A stretch of 64,000 nt of DNA from Halpernia humi (GTDB lineage Bacteria; Bacteroidota; Bacteroidia; Flavobacteriales; Weeksellaceae): positions 1 to 64,000 of the forward strand of contig NZ_FNUS01000008.1 of NCBI RefSeq assembly GCF_900108025.1, written 5' to 3'. The notes beneath the pieces are model-generated. The model ran no database searches. It was not told where the DNA came from and saw nothing but the letters and a program-made list of their open reading frames with translations. Numbering within the stretch: the stretch's first letter is position 1; the number at the start of each line of letters is the position of its first letter. Shown here in pieces: positions 41,409 through 51,365 of the stretch. The position numbers and the translations under genes are program-made.

Positions 41409-42731
41409 ATGAAAAACCTCTTCCTGAACAACCGCTTATTCTTCGCACTTTTCGGCGTGGGAATTCTCTATATTTTAGGCTTTTTCTTTCCTTTTATTCT
41501 AAATGTTGCTCATTTTGTTCTGGTATTAGTTTTTGTGGCGTTTTTTATAGATTATTTGTTTTTATTTAATACTAAAAATGGTGTTTCTGCGGTCAGAATC
41601 TTACCTGAAAAATTGAGCAATGGCGATGACAACGAAGTGAAATTAGACGTAAAAAATAATTATAATTTTAAAATTAAAGTTAAAATTATAGATGAAATTC
41701 CTTTCCAGTTTCAAGTTCGAGATTTTTTTATTTTTAAAGAAATTTTGCCTAGAAATAATGTTTTTTTAAAGTATATTCTTACGCCAAAACAACGTGGCGA
41801 ATACAGTTTCGGAAATCTCAATATTTATGCAGAAAGTAGATTGGGCTTCGTTTCGCGACGTTTTACTTTTCAGAAAAATGAAAATTTGCCTAGTTTTCCA
41901 TCTTTTATTCATCTTCGGAAATATGAATTGATGGCTTTGCAGAATGAATTTTTATTGGGTGGCATCAAAAAAATTCGAAAACTTGGCCACACAATGGAAT
42001 TTGAGCAAATTAAAGAATATGTTCCAGGTGACGACATTAGAACGATTAATTGGAAAGCGACTGGGAAACGAAATCAATTGATGGTGAACCAATTTCAAGA
42101 TGAAAAAGCGCAACGCATTTTTATGCTGATTGATAAAGGCAGAACGATGCAAATGCCTTTCAATGGCTTGAGTTTGCTAGATTATTCTATTAACGCCGTG
42201 ATGGCTTTGAGCCACATTATTTTAAAAAAATCGGATCGTGCAGGAATGATGACTTTTTCTAAAAAAACTGAAAATAAAGTCGCAGCAGAAAACAAAAGTG
42301 GACAATTGCGCAAGATTTCCGAAGCACTTTACAATATCCAAACTAACTTCTACGAAAGCGATTTCAGCCGATTGTATCAAGATTTAAAATTTAATGTTAC
42401 GCAGCGAAGTTTGCTTTTACTCTTCACTAATTTTGAAACTTTAGACGCCGTAAACCGACAAATGAAATATTTGCGCGGCATTGCAAAAAACCACGTTTTG
42501 GTGGTGGTTTTCTTTAAAAATTCTGAATTGCAAGAACTCATCCACAAAAATCCTGAAAATATGCAGGAAATTTATGATGAAATTATCGCAGAAAAATTTG
42601 AGTTTGAAAAGAAACTCATCATTCAAGAATTAAGAAAATACGGCATTTACAGCATTTATACCGCGCCAGAAAATCTAAATATTGAAGTAATTAATAAATA
42701 TTTGGAAATAAAAGCGAGAGGGATTTTGTAA
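41409..42731 (+). CDS. DUF58 domain-containing membrane protein
   Basis: This 440-residue protein has two N-terminal transmembrane helices (about 11-27 and 32-52) and a cytoplasmic part with the DUF58 signature FEQIKEYVPGDDIRTINWKA, followed by KRNQLMVNQFQDEKAQRIFM, leading into a VWA-like fold (FMLIDKGRTMQMP). It is the usual partner of the MoxR ATPase. Its immediate 5' region is the last unit of the 154-bp tandem repeat, so its expression may depend on repeat number. Confidence 0.88.
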   Translation: MKNLFLNNRLFFALFGVGILYILGFFFPFILNVAHFVLVLVFVAFFIDYLFLFNTKNGVSAVRILPEKLSNGDDNEVKLDVKNNYNFKIKVKIIDEIPFQFQVRDFFIFKEILPRNNVFLKYILTPKQRGEYSFGNLNIYAESRLGFVSRRFTFQKNENLPSFPSFIHLRKYELMALQNEFLLGGIKKIRKLGHTMEFEQIKEYVPGDDIRTINWKATGKRNQLMVNQFQDEKAQRIFMLIDKGRTMQMPFNGLSLLDYSINAVMALSHIILKKSDRAGMMTFSKKTENKVAAENKSGQLRKISEALYNIQTNFYESDFSRLYQDLKFNVTQRSLLLLFTNFETLDAVNRQMKYLRGIAKNHVLVVVFFKNSELQELIHKNPENMQEIYDEIIAEKFEFEKKLIIQELRKYGIYSIYTAPENLNIEVINKYLEIKARGIL

Positions 42732-42749
42732 GGAATAAATAAAATTATC

Positions 42750-43853
42750 ATGAAAAACTTTTTATTATTTTTTGTTTTATTTATTTCAATTAAAACGTAT
42801 TCTCAAAATGATGCAACAAAAATCGAAATCACCAAAGTTGTTTATAGTGCTTCATTTGGAGAAGAATCTGAAAATTTATACAAAGTTTTCAGTAAAGTGA
42901 TTTCAAAGAAAAATGAAATTCAAAACTTATATAAATTATTGTCGGAAAAAAATGATGAATCATTGCTTTCAAAATTTGGAATTGATACAATTTCTATAAA
43001 AAATAATCCAGAAAAATTGATTTCGCTTTACGATAATAGAAATGATGTAAGTTGGAATAAAGAGCAACGAAATTTCATTATAAAAGAACTAAGCAATATC
43101 TCTAATTATAAAGAAAAACAAAAGGAATATTTTGATAATGGCTGTTGTTACTCAATGCATAATTATTATCGAAATCAATACATCATAAAAGTTTACAATA
43201 ATTCAACTCTTTTAAACGAATACAAGTCACGCAAATTTTCTTACGGTTATAAATTTCCGTGGACAGATAATTTAGGAAATAAGATTTACAATTATAAAAT
43301 AGAAAAAATAGTTGAAGATGTTTTTAATGAAAATTCTAAAAATAAACAACCACTTCATGATGATGAACTTTTAAAATATTTAGTTAATAAAATTATTGAG
43401 TCTAATATTAACGAATTATATAAACTTTCAGCATATTCTTACATCGACGACATTAATGGTTTAAAATCAAATTTTAAAGTTGATTCTTTCGAAGAGGTTT
43501 ATGGAAGAGGAAGATATATTTGGGATGAGGGAAAAACTATAAAAATTTCTCTTCATAATGATGAAATGTTACCAAATGTGAACATCCAATTTTTGGCGGA
43601 AGTAGTTGGAAAAAAACTTTATACAAAAGATTCTTTACTTTTAAAATATAAAAGAATTGTTGAAAAAGTTCAAAATATTAATTTTGTTAAAAATTACCTC
43701 TCTCAAAATCCAGAATCGAAATTGGATATTTATTTTTTTAATAATAAACCGATAAATGATTATGATATTGATGGCGTAAATAAAAATCCAGCAGAATGGA
43801 AAAAACAAGATGATTACATTAAAAGTTTAGATTTTTACAAAAAAATAACCTAA
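42750..43853 (+). CDS. Secreted protein of unknown function, frame broken near the C-terminus
   Basis: The open frame gives 367 residues with a signal peptide (about 1-18, ending TYS-Q). The Lys/Asn-rich mature part contains FDNGCCYSMHNYY with a Cys pair and no recognised domain. It stops just after a run of seven A residues (43839-43845). One extra A would continue without a break for about 100 more codons to 44143. The complete product would be about 464 residues. The cause could be sequencing error, a mutation or slippage. The gene starts 18 nt after the DUF58 stop. Confidence 0.7.
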   Translation: MKNFLLFFVLFISIKTYSQNDATKIEITKVVYSASFGEESENLYKVFSKVISKKNEIQNLYKLLSEKNDESLLSKFGIDTISIKNNPEKLISLYDNRNDVSWNKEQRNFIIKELSNISNYKEKQKEYFDNGCCYSMHNYYRNQYIIKVYNNSTLLNEYKSRKFSYGYKFPWTDNLGNKIYNYKIEKIVEDVFNENSKNKQPLHDDELLKYLVNKIIESNINELYKLSAYSYIDDINGLKSNFKVDSFEEVYGRGRYIWDEGKTIKISLHNDEMLPNVNIQFLAEVVGKKLYTKDSLLLKYKRIVEKVQNINFVKNYLSQNPESKLDIYFFNNKPINDYDIDGVNKNPAEWKKQDDYIKSLDFYKKIT

Positions 43854-44143
43854 AACCAACTTTTGATTTAAATGAAGCAATAAAAATTTCGGAAAGGAAT
43901 CATTGTGGATGCAATTATAGATTTGAACGAAGCTTTATAGAGAAAGCAATATTTTTTGAGATTACAGATAAAGAACAAGGTTCTTCAGTTTGGTTTCTTT
44001 TGCCTGACAATAAGGTTCTACTTTATCTTGGTCAAGGAGAAAAAATACTAAGCTTTGACTATAAAAAATTTGGAAAATATCCAGGCGTTCAATTTCCATG
44101 TATTTTATTTGATACAAATGGAAATATAATGGAGCGTAAATAG
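43854..44143 (+). pseudogene. Displaced C-terminal part of the preceding secreted protein
   Basis: In the -1 frame relative to the upstream gene, the codons read NLKPTFDLNEAIKISERNHC, then FIEKAIFFEITDKEQ, VWFLLPDNKVLLYLGQG and end NIMERK with a TAG stop. The composition matches the upstream protein, there is no start codon, and it joins seamlessly at the A-run at 43839-43845. It is therefore the separated end of the same gene, not an independent one. Confidence 0.72.
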
Positions 44144-44191
44144 TTACGAATACACTGAAAATATTCACTTCCACAAAAATTACTTTCTTAC

Positions 44192-46846
44192 CTAATCCCT
44201 CGTAATCAACTCTTTATTTAAACCACTTAAAAGATTTCTTGGTTGCAACATTTTCGCAACGGTAGAAGTCCAGCCGGTTTGGTGTGACGCGCCTAAACCT
44301 TTTCCGGTATCGCCATTAAAATACTCGTGAAATAAAATATAATCTTTAAAATAAGGGTCTTGGTTGAATTTTTCTACACCGCCATTAAATGGCCGGTTGC
44401 CGTTTTCATCTTTTAAAAATATACTGCAAAGTCGCTTGCTCAATTTCTCTGCAACTTCATTTAAGTTAAAATAATTTTCACTGTTTGTGGGGAATTCTAC
44501 TTTGATATTGTTGCCATAATAATAATGGAATCTTTGCAAACTTTCCACAATTAAGAAATTAATAGGAAACCAAATTGGTCCACGCCAGTTGCTATTGCCG
44601 CCAAACATAGAACTATCGCTTTCTGCGGGCGTATAATGCACCACATATTGGCGATCATGCGCGTAAAAAATAAACGGATTTTTTTCATAAATTTTCGACA
44701 TTGCCCGAATGCCATAATCACCCAAAAACTCTTCTTCGCAAAGCATTCTGTGTAACACTTTGGTTAATCTTGTTTTTCGTAAAATACTTAAAAGATGCTT
44801 TTTACCTTCACCTTCTACTTGCCAATGAGAAACCAATTTGGTGAGTTCTGGTTTATTTCTCAAAACCCAATCCATTCTTTCTTTAAATTTTGGTAGGCTT
44901 TCTATCATTTCATGATCAATCACTTCTACGGCAAACATTGGGATTAAACCGACGATGCTGCGAAGTTTTAAGGAAATACTGTCGCCGTTTGAAAGTTGCA
45001 AAACGTCATAGAAAAAGCCGTCTTCTTCATTCCAAAGTCCATTTTTACCATCTCCGATATGTTCCATTGCATCTGCGATATAAAGGTAATGTTCGAAAAA
45101 TTTAATCGCCATATCTTCATAAACATCATTATACATCGCGAGTTCCATCGCAATTCGCATCATGTTTAAAGAATACATTGCCATCCAACTGGTTCCATCG
45201 GCTTGGTCAAGATGTTCGCCATCTTTCATTTCCATATTTCGGTCGAAGGCACCGATATTATCCAAACCGAGAAATCCACCGCCAAAAAGGTTGTTTCCTT
45301 TGATATCTTTTCGGTTTACCCACCAAGTAAAATTTAATAATAATTTTTGAAAAACACTTTCCAGAAATTTAATGTCGGCTTTCCCATTGATATTTTCATC
45401 AATTTTAAAAACCCTAAAGACAGACCATGCGTGAACTGGCGGATTTACATCACTTAAATTCCATTCATAAGCGGGCATTTGTCCGTTCGGATGCATGTAC
45501 CATTCTTTGGTTAAAAGTGTCAATTGATTTTTTGCAAAACCAGCATCAATCATGGCGAAAGAAACACAATGGAACGCCAAATCCCAAGTTGCATACCACG
45601 GATATTCCCATTTATCGGGCATTGAAATAATGTCTTTATTGTGCAAATGTTTCCATTCTGTATTTCGTACAAAATTTTTGAAATTGCGTGGCGCTTCTAA
45701 ATTGGGATCGCCTTTTAACCATTTTGCAATGTTATAGTGGTAAAATTGTTTGTTCCAGAGAAGGCCAGCAAAGGCTTGTCTTTGCACGTTTTTTTCATCT
45801 TCGTTCGGGATATTGGCTTGTAAATTCTGGTAAAAATCATTTGCTTCTTCTTTTCGAATTTCAAAAATTTCATCAAAATCATAAAATGCATCATTCATTT
45901 CGTGCGGCGACAATCTGAAATCGAAAGTTTTTGATTCTCCGGCCGCAATTTCTGTGTCGATTTTAAAACAGGCTTTTGTTCCTATTTTTTTTGGATTTAC
46001 CGTTTTAGTGCCTTTTATTATAAAATCATTAATACCATCTTTAAAATAGCCTTCTGTTTTTGGTCTGTTGTAAATTTTTGAAATATTAGTTTCGTTTTCG
46101 CAGAAAAGTGCTTCTGAATTTGCATTTCTGGCGTAAAACTTTTTTATAGAAAGACTATCGTGCAAAATATCGATAACGCCATTTTTTGATTTTTTTAATT
46201 CTGGCTTATAATCATTGTAACCCCAACTCCAGTTATTTCTATACCAAATCGTCGGTAAAATTACGAGTGGTGCATTTTCTTTGCTTCGGTTACACGCAGT
46301 AACGCGAATAAAGATATCATCTGCATCTACCTTGCAATATTCAATAAAAATATCAAAATATTTATTTTCGTTAAAAATCCCTGTGTCTATTAATTCGTAT
46401 TCGGGTTCGCTTTTGCTTCGCCTTAAACTTTCTTGAACCAATTGATCATAGGGAAAAGCTGAAATTGGGTATTTGTATACCATTTTCATGTACGTGTGCG
46501 TTGGCGTATTGTCTAGATAATAAAACAATTCTTTCACATCTTCGCCGTGGTTTCCTTGGTAATTAGAAACGCCAAAAAAGCGCTCTTTTACCATTTTATC
46601 TTTTTTATTCCAAAATGAAAAAGCGAAACAGAGTAGTTGTTTGCTGTCGCTGAGGCCTGCGATCCCTTCTTCTGCCCATCTATAAACTTTGCTTTCGGCT
46701 TGGTCGTGGCTTGTGTTTTCCCAAGCATTTCCATCTGGGCTGTAATCTTCGCGCACATTTCCCCACTGTCTATTGCTCACGTAAGGTCCCCACTCACGCC
46801 AAGCTTCATCTTTCAATCTTTCATTTTCAGTGTTCATATTTTTCAT
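44192..46846 (-). CDS. MGH1/GH63-like glycoside hydrolase
   Basis: This 884-residue protein is predicted cytosolic (no signal peptide). It has the (alpha/alpha)6 glucosidase layout of GH63-type enzymes: an N-terminal DEAWREWGPYVSNRQWGNVR and a beta domain with DDIFIRVTACNRS and PLVILPTIWYRNNWSWGY. The catalytic region has KWEYPWYATWDLAFHCVSFA (Asp acid region), MPAYEWNLSDVNPPVHAW and SNWRGPIWFPINFL. It probably hydrolyses a small alpha-glucoside or mannosylglycerate-type solute; the substrate is not determined. It is monocistronic and convergent with the frameshifted gene. Confidence 0.87.
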   Translation of the reverse strand: MKNMNTENERLKDEAWREWGPYVSNRQWGNVREDYSPDGNAWENTSHDQAESKVYRWAEEGIAGLSDSKQLLCFAFSFWNKKDKMVKERFFGVSNYQGNHGEDVKELFYYLDNTPTHTYMKMVYKYPISAFPYDQLVQESLRRSKSEPEYELIDTGIFNENKYFDIFIEYCKVDADDIFIRVTACNRSKENAPLVILPTIWYRNNWSWGYNDYKPELKKSKNGVIDILHDSLSIKKFYARNANSEALFCENETNISKIYNRPKTEGYFKDGINDFIIKGTKTVNPKKIGTKACFKIDTEIAAGESKTFDFRLSPHEMNDAFYDFDEIFEIRKEEANDFYQNLQANIPNEDEKNVQRQAFAGLLWNKQFYHYNIAKWLKGDPNLEAPRNFKNFVRNTEWKHLHNKDIISMPDKWEYPWYATWDLAFHCVSFAMIDAGFAKNQLTLLTKEWYMHPNGQMPAYEWNLSDVNPPVHAWSVFRVFKIDENINGKADIKFLESVFQKLLLNFTWWVNRKDIKGNNLFGGGFLGLDNIGAFDRNMEMKDGEHLDQADGTSWMAMYSLNMMRIAMELAMYNDVYEDMAIKFFEHYLYIADAMEHIGDGKNGLWNEEDGFFYDVLQLSNGDSISLKLRSIVGLIPMFAVEVIDHEMIESLPKFKERMDWVLRNKPELTKLVSHWQVEGEGKKHLLSILRKTRLTKVLHRMLCEEEFLGDYGIRAMSKIYEKNPFIFYAHDRQYVVHYTPAESDSSMFGGNSNWRGPIWFPINFLIVESLQRFHYYYGNNIKVEFPTNSENYFNLNEVAEKLSKRLCSIFLKDENGNRPFNGGVEKFNQDPYFKDYILFHEYFNGDTGKGLGASHQTGWTSTVAKMLQPRNLLSGLNKELITRD

Positions 46847-47022
46847 CGGTATAGATTATTGTCTTATTTATTTTTCTGCAAAATTAATAATTTTTAAAAG
46901 AAGTAATTGCTTTATAAAGACCGATTAATACTTCTTATATTATCATTTTGAGCCAATGTGATATTTGTTTTTAATTACTTTTTTTTTAATTAAAAATTTA
47001 ACATATTTAGGTAAAAATTCTC

Positions 47023-47030
47023 TACCTTTG
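47023..47030 (+). promoter_or_regulatory. -7 promoter box of the methionine operon
   Basis: TACCTTTG is an exact TAnnTTTG match. Transcription would start near 47037, about 25 nt before the riboswitch. Confidence 0.65.
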
Positions 47031-47061
47031 CATCAGAATTGTTCTTTTAAATATTGAAAAT

Positions 47062-47162
47062 GTTATCCAGAAAGGTGGAGGGAATAGACCCTAAGAAACC
47101 TTGGCAACCTCTCTTCGGAGAAAAGGTGCTACATTCTATCCGCCACTGGCGGAGAAGATAAC
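47062..47162 (+). promoter_or_regulatory. SAM-I (S-box) riboswitch aptamer
   Basis: The S-box consensus is clear: P1 GTTATC/GATAAC (47062-47067 with 47157-47162), AGAAAGGTGGAGGGAATAGA, AAACCTTGGCAACC, then AAAGGTGCTACATTCTATCC, and a P4 hairpin CCGCC-ACT-GGCGG. It lies directly upstream of the metH part 1 gene, so high SAM should lower methionine synthesis. The S-box is common upstream of methionine genes in Bacteroidota. Confidence 0.95.
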
Positions 47163-47191
47163 TTAAATTTAATTCTACCTTTCAAAGGCAG

Positions 47192-47228
47192 CATTTTCAA
47201 AATTATTTTATTTAAAATTTTGAAAATG
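47192..47228 (+). promoter_or_regulatory. Start-codon-sequestering hairpin (riboswitch expression platform)
   Basis: A perfect 13-bp stem, CATTTTCAAAATT (47192-47204) with AATTTTGAAAATG (47216-47228), buries the metH ATG at 47226-47228. TTGAAAATG also occurs 5' of the aptamer (47054-47062) and can pair with the same left arm. CTACCTTTC (47175-47183) can pair with the aptamer segment GAAAGGTGG (47070-47078). No T-tail is present, so translational rather than transcriptional control is likely. Confidence 0.65.
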
Positions 47229-48239
47229 AATTCAAACCAATTATTACAGACCGAACTCAATAAACGCATTCTTGTGCTAGATGGCGCAATGGGAACGATG
47301 CTTCAACGCTATAAATTCACAGAAGAAGATTACCGCGGCGAGCGTTTTAAAGACTGGAAATTTTCTTTAAAGGGAAATAATGATTTATTGTCTTTAACCC
47401 AACCGGAAGCAATCGCAGAAGTGCACCGGAAATATTTAGAAGCCGGCGCAGATATCATTGAAACCAATACTTTTTCCGGAACAACCATCGCGATGGCTGA
47501 TTATCACATGGAAGATCTGGTTTATGAACTCAATTTTGAATCTGCCAAAATCGCCAAAAAAGTTTGTGAAGAATTTACTTTAAAAAATCCTGAAAAACCA
47601 AGATTCGTTGCGGGTTCTATGGGACCAACCAACAGAACTGCAAGTCTTTCTCCCGACGTCAATGATCCGGGTTTTCGCGCGATCACTTTTGATGAATTGC
47701 GAATTGCATACAAACAGCAAGCAGAAGCACTTTTAGACGGCGGTTCAGATTTACTTTTGGTAGAAACAATCTTTGATACTTTAAATGCTAAAGCCGCACT
47801 TTTTGCCATTGATGAAATACAGGAAGAAAGAAACATCAAAATTCCGATTATGGTTTCGGGAACGATAACTGATGCTTCGGGTAGAACTTTGAGCGGACAA
47901 ACCGCAGAAGCATTTTTGATTTCAATTTCTCATTTAAACCTTTTAAGCGTTGGTTTAAACTGTGCTCTTGGCGCAAAACAATTAACGCCCTATTTAGAAA
48001 GTCTTGCCAATAATTCAGAATTTTATATTTCTGCTTATCCAAATGCAGGTTTGCCAAATGCTTTTGGGCAATATGATGAATCACCAGAATTTATGGCAGA
48101 ACAAATCAGAGAATATGCGGAAAGAGGACTCATCAACATCATCGGTGGTTGCTGCGGAACAACGCCGGAACATATCAAAGCGATTGCAAATTTGGTGAAA
48201 GATTTTGAACCAAGAAAGTTGTCGGTTGTCAGTTTATAG
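47226..48239 (+). CDS. metH: Methionine synthase part 1: homocysteine methyltransferase domain
   Basis: This 337-residue protein corresponds to the N-terminal Hcy-binding module of cobalamin-dependent MetH. It begins MNSNQLLQTELNKRILVLDG and has GAMGTMLQRYKF. The zinc ligands Cys246 (VGLNCALG) and Cys309-Cys310 (GGCCGT) match the Cys triad of the E. coli enzyme at nearly the same positions. It stops at the first inverted repeat of the inserted element, which encodes its last residues (SVVSL). The remaining MetH domains are in the gene at 48631. The ATG inside the hairpin is preferred over the upstream TTG. Confidence 0.93.
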   Translation: MNSNQLLQTELNKRILVLDGAMGTMLQRYKFTEEDYRGERFKDWKFSLKGNNDLLSLTQPEAIAEVHRKYLEAGADIIETNTFSGTTIAMADYHMEDLVYELNFESAKIAKKVCEEFTLKNPEKPRFVAGSMGPTNRTASLSPDVNDPGFRAITFDELRIAYKQQAEALLDGGSDLLLVETIFDTLNAKAALFAIDEIQEERNIKIPIMVSGTITDASGRTLSGQTAEAFLISISHLNLLSVGLNCALGAKQLTPYLESLANNSEFYISAYPNAGLPNAFGQYDESPEFMAEQIREYAERGLINIIGGCCGTTPEHIKAIANLVKDFEPRKLSVVSL

Positions 48240-48680
48240 TTGTCAGTATTTTAAAATTTATTTAGTTAACAGTTTATGGAATTTATCAGTTTAGAGGTTT
48301 GGAAGGAAGCAAGGAAATTAACGAATTTAGTTTATGACAAGACTAAAGGGTTTCCTAAAGAAGAACTATTTGGTTTAATAAATCAGATTATAAGATGTGC
48401 AGTTTCAGTTCCTTCAAATATCGCAGAAGGTTGCGGAAGAAGAACGTCAAATGATACCATTCAATTTTTACATATATCAAGGGGTTCACTTTACGAATTG
48501 GAAACTCAGATTTATTTGTCATTAGATCAAAATTATATTTCGGAAATAGAATTTGCAGAGATATCGGATCAAATTTTATTATGCAAAAAACTTGTAAACG
48601 GATTTATCAATTATTATAAAAATTTGAACAATGGAAAATGATACGATAAATCTGACAACTATCAACCGACAACCGACAAC
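48218..48680 (+). mobile_element. IVS-like insertion with 29-bp inverted ends in metH
   Basis: The ends 48218-48246 and 48652-48680 are inverted repeats matching at 27 of 29 positions (GTTGTCGGTTGTC... against ...GACAACCGACAAC). They enclose only the four-helix-bundle ORF. The left end codes for the last residues of metH part 1 and the right end for the first residues of part 2, so the element sits exactly at the linker of a normal MetH. Architecture and cargo resemble 23S rRNA intervening sequences. Confidence 0.7.
48276..48641 (+). CDS. Four-helix-bundle protein (23S rRNA IVS-protein family)
   Basis: This 121-residue all-helical protein belongs to the family named after ORFs in 23S rRNA intervening sequences; relatives include DGR accessory proteins. 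Landmarks are [20 protein letters not shown] near the start, [20 protein letters not shown] (the SVPSNIAEG signature) and [19 protein letters not shown]. The function is unknown; basic surfaces in relatives suggest nucleic-acid binding. It lies between the two metH parts, flanked by inverted repeats, and its last 11 nt overlap the start of metH part 2, so translation is coupled. Confidence 0.88.
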   Translation: MEFISLEVWKEARKLTNLVYDKTKGFPKEELFGLINQIIRCAVSVPSNIAEGCGRRTSNDTIQFLHISRGSLYELETQIYLSLDQNYISEIEFAEISDQILLCKKLVNGFINYYKNLNNGK

Positions 48681-51339
48681 CAGATTCCTTAAACTTTCTG
48701 GTCTCGAACCATTAATCATCACCCCAGAATCCAACTTTATTAATGTTGGCGAACGTACTAATGTTGCAGGTTCAAAGAAATTTTTGCGCTTAATAAAAGA
48801 AGAAAAATTTTCTGAAGCCTTGGAAGTGGCTTTGCATCAAGTAGAAAATGGTGCGCAAATTTTGGATGTCAATTTTGATGACGGTTTACTTGATGGCAAA
48901 TACTGCATGGTAAAATTTTTAAATTTAATTGCTTCTGAACCCGATATATCCCGAATTCCACTAATGATCGATTCTTCTAAATGGGAAATTTTAGAAGCCG
49001 GTTTACAGGTTGTTCAGGGGAAATGTGTGGTAAATTCTATCAGTTTAAAAGGCGGCGAGGAAGAGTTTATTAAACAAGCAAAAAAAATAAAAAGATACGG
49101 CGCTGCAGTTATTGTGATGGCTTTCGACGAAAAGGGACAAGCCGATAATTATGACCGAAGAATAGAAATTTGCAAGAGAAGTTATGATATTTTGGTTAAT
49201 GAAGTCCATTTTCCGCCTGAAGATATCATTTTCGATTTGAATATTTTTCCTGTTGCGACCGGAATGGAAGAACACCGCAAAAACGCTTTAGATTTTATCC
49301 GTGCTACAAAATGGGTTCGAGAAAATTTACCTTACGTTTCAGTGAGCGGCGGCGTTTCCAACGTTTCATTTTCATTCCGCGGAAATGATAATGTTCGGGA
49401 AGCGATGCATTCCGTTTTCTTGTATCACGCCATAAAAGCAGGAATGAACATGGGAATTGTAAACCCAAGTTTATTAACAGTTTACGACGATATCCCAAAA
49501 GAATTGCTGGATTTAGTGGAAGATGTGATGCTTGATAGAAGAGAAGATGCCACAGAGCGACTTTTAGATTATTCTGAACGTATTAAATCAGTCAAAAAAG
49601 ATGTCGTAGAAGAACTGGAATGGCGCAAAAATTCATTACAAGATAGAATTACGCACGCTTTGGTGAAAGGAACGGATCGATTTATTATTGAAGATGTAGA
49701 AGAAGCAAGATTGCAATCTGCCCGACCTTTGGATGTGATTGAAATAAATTTAATGGCCGGAATGAGCGTTGTGGGCGATTTGTTCGGCAGCGGAAAAATG
49801 TTTTTGCCGCAAGTGGTGAAATCGGCGCGTGTGATGAAAAAAGCCGTCGCTTATTTGCAACCATTTATCGAAGCCTTAAAAGATGAAAAAGCAAAACCCA
49901 ACGGAAAAATTTTAATGGCAACCGTGAAAGGCGATGTTCATGATATCGGGAAAAATATTGTGAGCGTGGTTTTGGGTTGTAATAACTATGAAATCATAGA
50001 TTTGGGCGTGATGGTTCCGGCGGAAAAAATTATTGCAGCGGCGATTGAGCATCAAGTTGATGTAATTGGTTTAAGTGGTTTGATCACGCCAAGTTTAGAT
50101 GAAATGGTGCACGTTGCAGATGAATTAGAGCGGCAAAATTTAAAATTCCCTTTGTTAATCGGCGGTGCAACCACTTCAAAAGCGCACACTTCCGTTAAAA
50201 TTTTTCCAAAATATTCGCAAACTGTCGTTCATGTAAATGATGCTTCGCGTGCAGTCGGCGTTGTTTCGCAGTTATTAGATCAAAATCATTTAAAATATAA
50301 AGAAGAATTAAAATTAGATTATGAAGATTTTCGGCAGAAATTTCTCAACCGACAAATTGAAAAAGAATATGTGAAAATTGCAGAAGCACGCGCTCAAAAA
50401 TTTGAAATCGACTGGCGACATGAAACAATTGCGAAACCCAATTTTCTAGGCATAAAAATCATTGAAAATCAGGATTTAGCAGAACTTTTACCATTTATAG
50501 ATTGGTCGCCGTTTTTTCGTGCGTGGGAATTACATGGAAAATATCCGGAAATATTAACTGATGAAATCGTGGGCGAACAAGCGACAGAACTTTTTGCTGA
50601 AGCCCAGGTTTTATTAAAGAAAATTATTGACGAGAAATTATTTACCGCAAAAGGAATTTTTGGCATTTTCCCTGCAAATTCCAATAATGAAGATGATATT
50701 TTGGTGTTTGATGAAAAGGGAAAAACCTTTAAAAAATTCCATACTTTAAGGCAGCAATTAAAAAAATCGGCTGGGAAAAAATATTTTGCCTTAAGTGATT
50801 TTATTGCGCCAAGAGAATCCGGAAAACAAGATTATATTGGTGCATTTGCAGTAACTACGGGCTTTGGTTGCGAAGAATTTGCGCAAACTTTCTACGATAA
50901 AGGTGATGATTATAACGCAATCATTGTGAAAGCATTGGCGGACAGACTTGCAGAAGCCTTTGCAGAATTTTTACATTATAAAGTTAGAGCCGAATTCTGG
51001 GGTTATGCAGAAAATGAAAATTTGCCAAATGAAGATTTAATTGCCGAAAAATATTCCGGAATTCGTCCTGCGCCGGGTTATCCCGCTTGTCCGGATCATT
51101 TAGAAAAACCAACGATTTGGGAACTTCTGAAAGTAAAAGAAAATATTGGTTTGGAATTAACAGAAAGTATGGCGATGTTTCCGACTGCGGCAGTTTCCGG
51201 GTATTATTTTGCAAATCCGCAGGCGAAGTATTTTGGTGTGGGGAAAATAAAAGAAGACCAACTGAAAGATTATGTGGCGCGAAAAAATGTGGATTATGAT
51301 TATGCTAAACGTTGGTTGAATCCGAATTTAGCGGATTAA
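48631..51339 (+). CDS. metH: Methionine synthase part 2: folate, cobalamin and activation domains
   Basis: This 902-residue protein supplies the remaining MetH modules. The pterin-binding domain starts at [20 protein letters not shown]. The cobalamin cap and binding domain has [19 protein letters not shown], with the cobalt-ligating His at about 437. The C-terminal SAM activation domain contains RAEFWGYAE and [19 protein letters not shown]. Parts 1 and 2 together (about 1,240 residues) equal a full MetH. The first ~17 residues ([17 protein letters not shown]) come from the inserted element; homology starts near [11 protein letters not shown]. Confidence 0.95.
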   Translation: MENDTINLTTINRQPTTRFLKLSGLEPLIITPESNFINVGERTNVAGSKKFLRLIKEEKFSEALEVALHQVENGAQILDVNFDDGLLDGKYCMVKFLNLIASEPDISRIPLMIDSSKWEILEAGLQVVQGKCVVNSISLKGGEEEFIKQAKKIKRYGAAVIVMAFDEKGQADNYDRRIEICKRSYDILVNEVHFPPEDIIFDLNIFPVATGMEEHRKNALDFIRATKWVRENLPYVSVSGGVSNVSFSFRGNDNVREAMHSVFLYHAIKAGMNMGIVNPSLLTVYDDIPKELLDLVEDVMLDRREDATERLLDYSERIKSVKKDVVEELEWRKNSLQDRITHALVKGTDRFIIEDVEEARLQSARPLDVIEINLMAGMSVVGDLFGSGKMFLPQVVKSARVMKKAVAYLQPFIEALKDEKAKPNGKILMATVKGDVHDIGKNIVSVVLGCNNYEIIDLGVMVPAEKIIAAAIEHQVDVIGLSGLITPSLDEMVHVADELERQNLKFPLLIGGATTSKAHTSVKIFPKYSQTVVHVNDASRAVGVVSQLLDQNHLKYKEELKLDYEDFRQKFLNRQIEKEYVKIAEARAQKFEIDWRHETIAKPNFLGIKIIENQDLAELLPFIDWSPFFRAWELHGKYPEILTDEIVGEQATELFAEAQVLLKKIIDEKLFTAKGIFGIFPANSNNEDDILVFDEKGKTFKKFHTLRQQLKKSAGKKYFALSDFIAPRESGKQDYIGAFAVTTGFGCEEFAQTFYDKGDDYNAIIVKALADRLAEAFAEFLHYKVRAEFWGYAENENLPNEDLIAEKYSGIRPAPGYPACPDHLEKPTIWELLKVKENIGLELTESMAMFPTAAVSGYYFANPQAKYFGVGKIKEDQLKDYVARKNVDYDYAKRWLNPNLAD

Positions 51340-51365
51340 ATTGTATTTTTATAAAAAATTTAATT

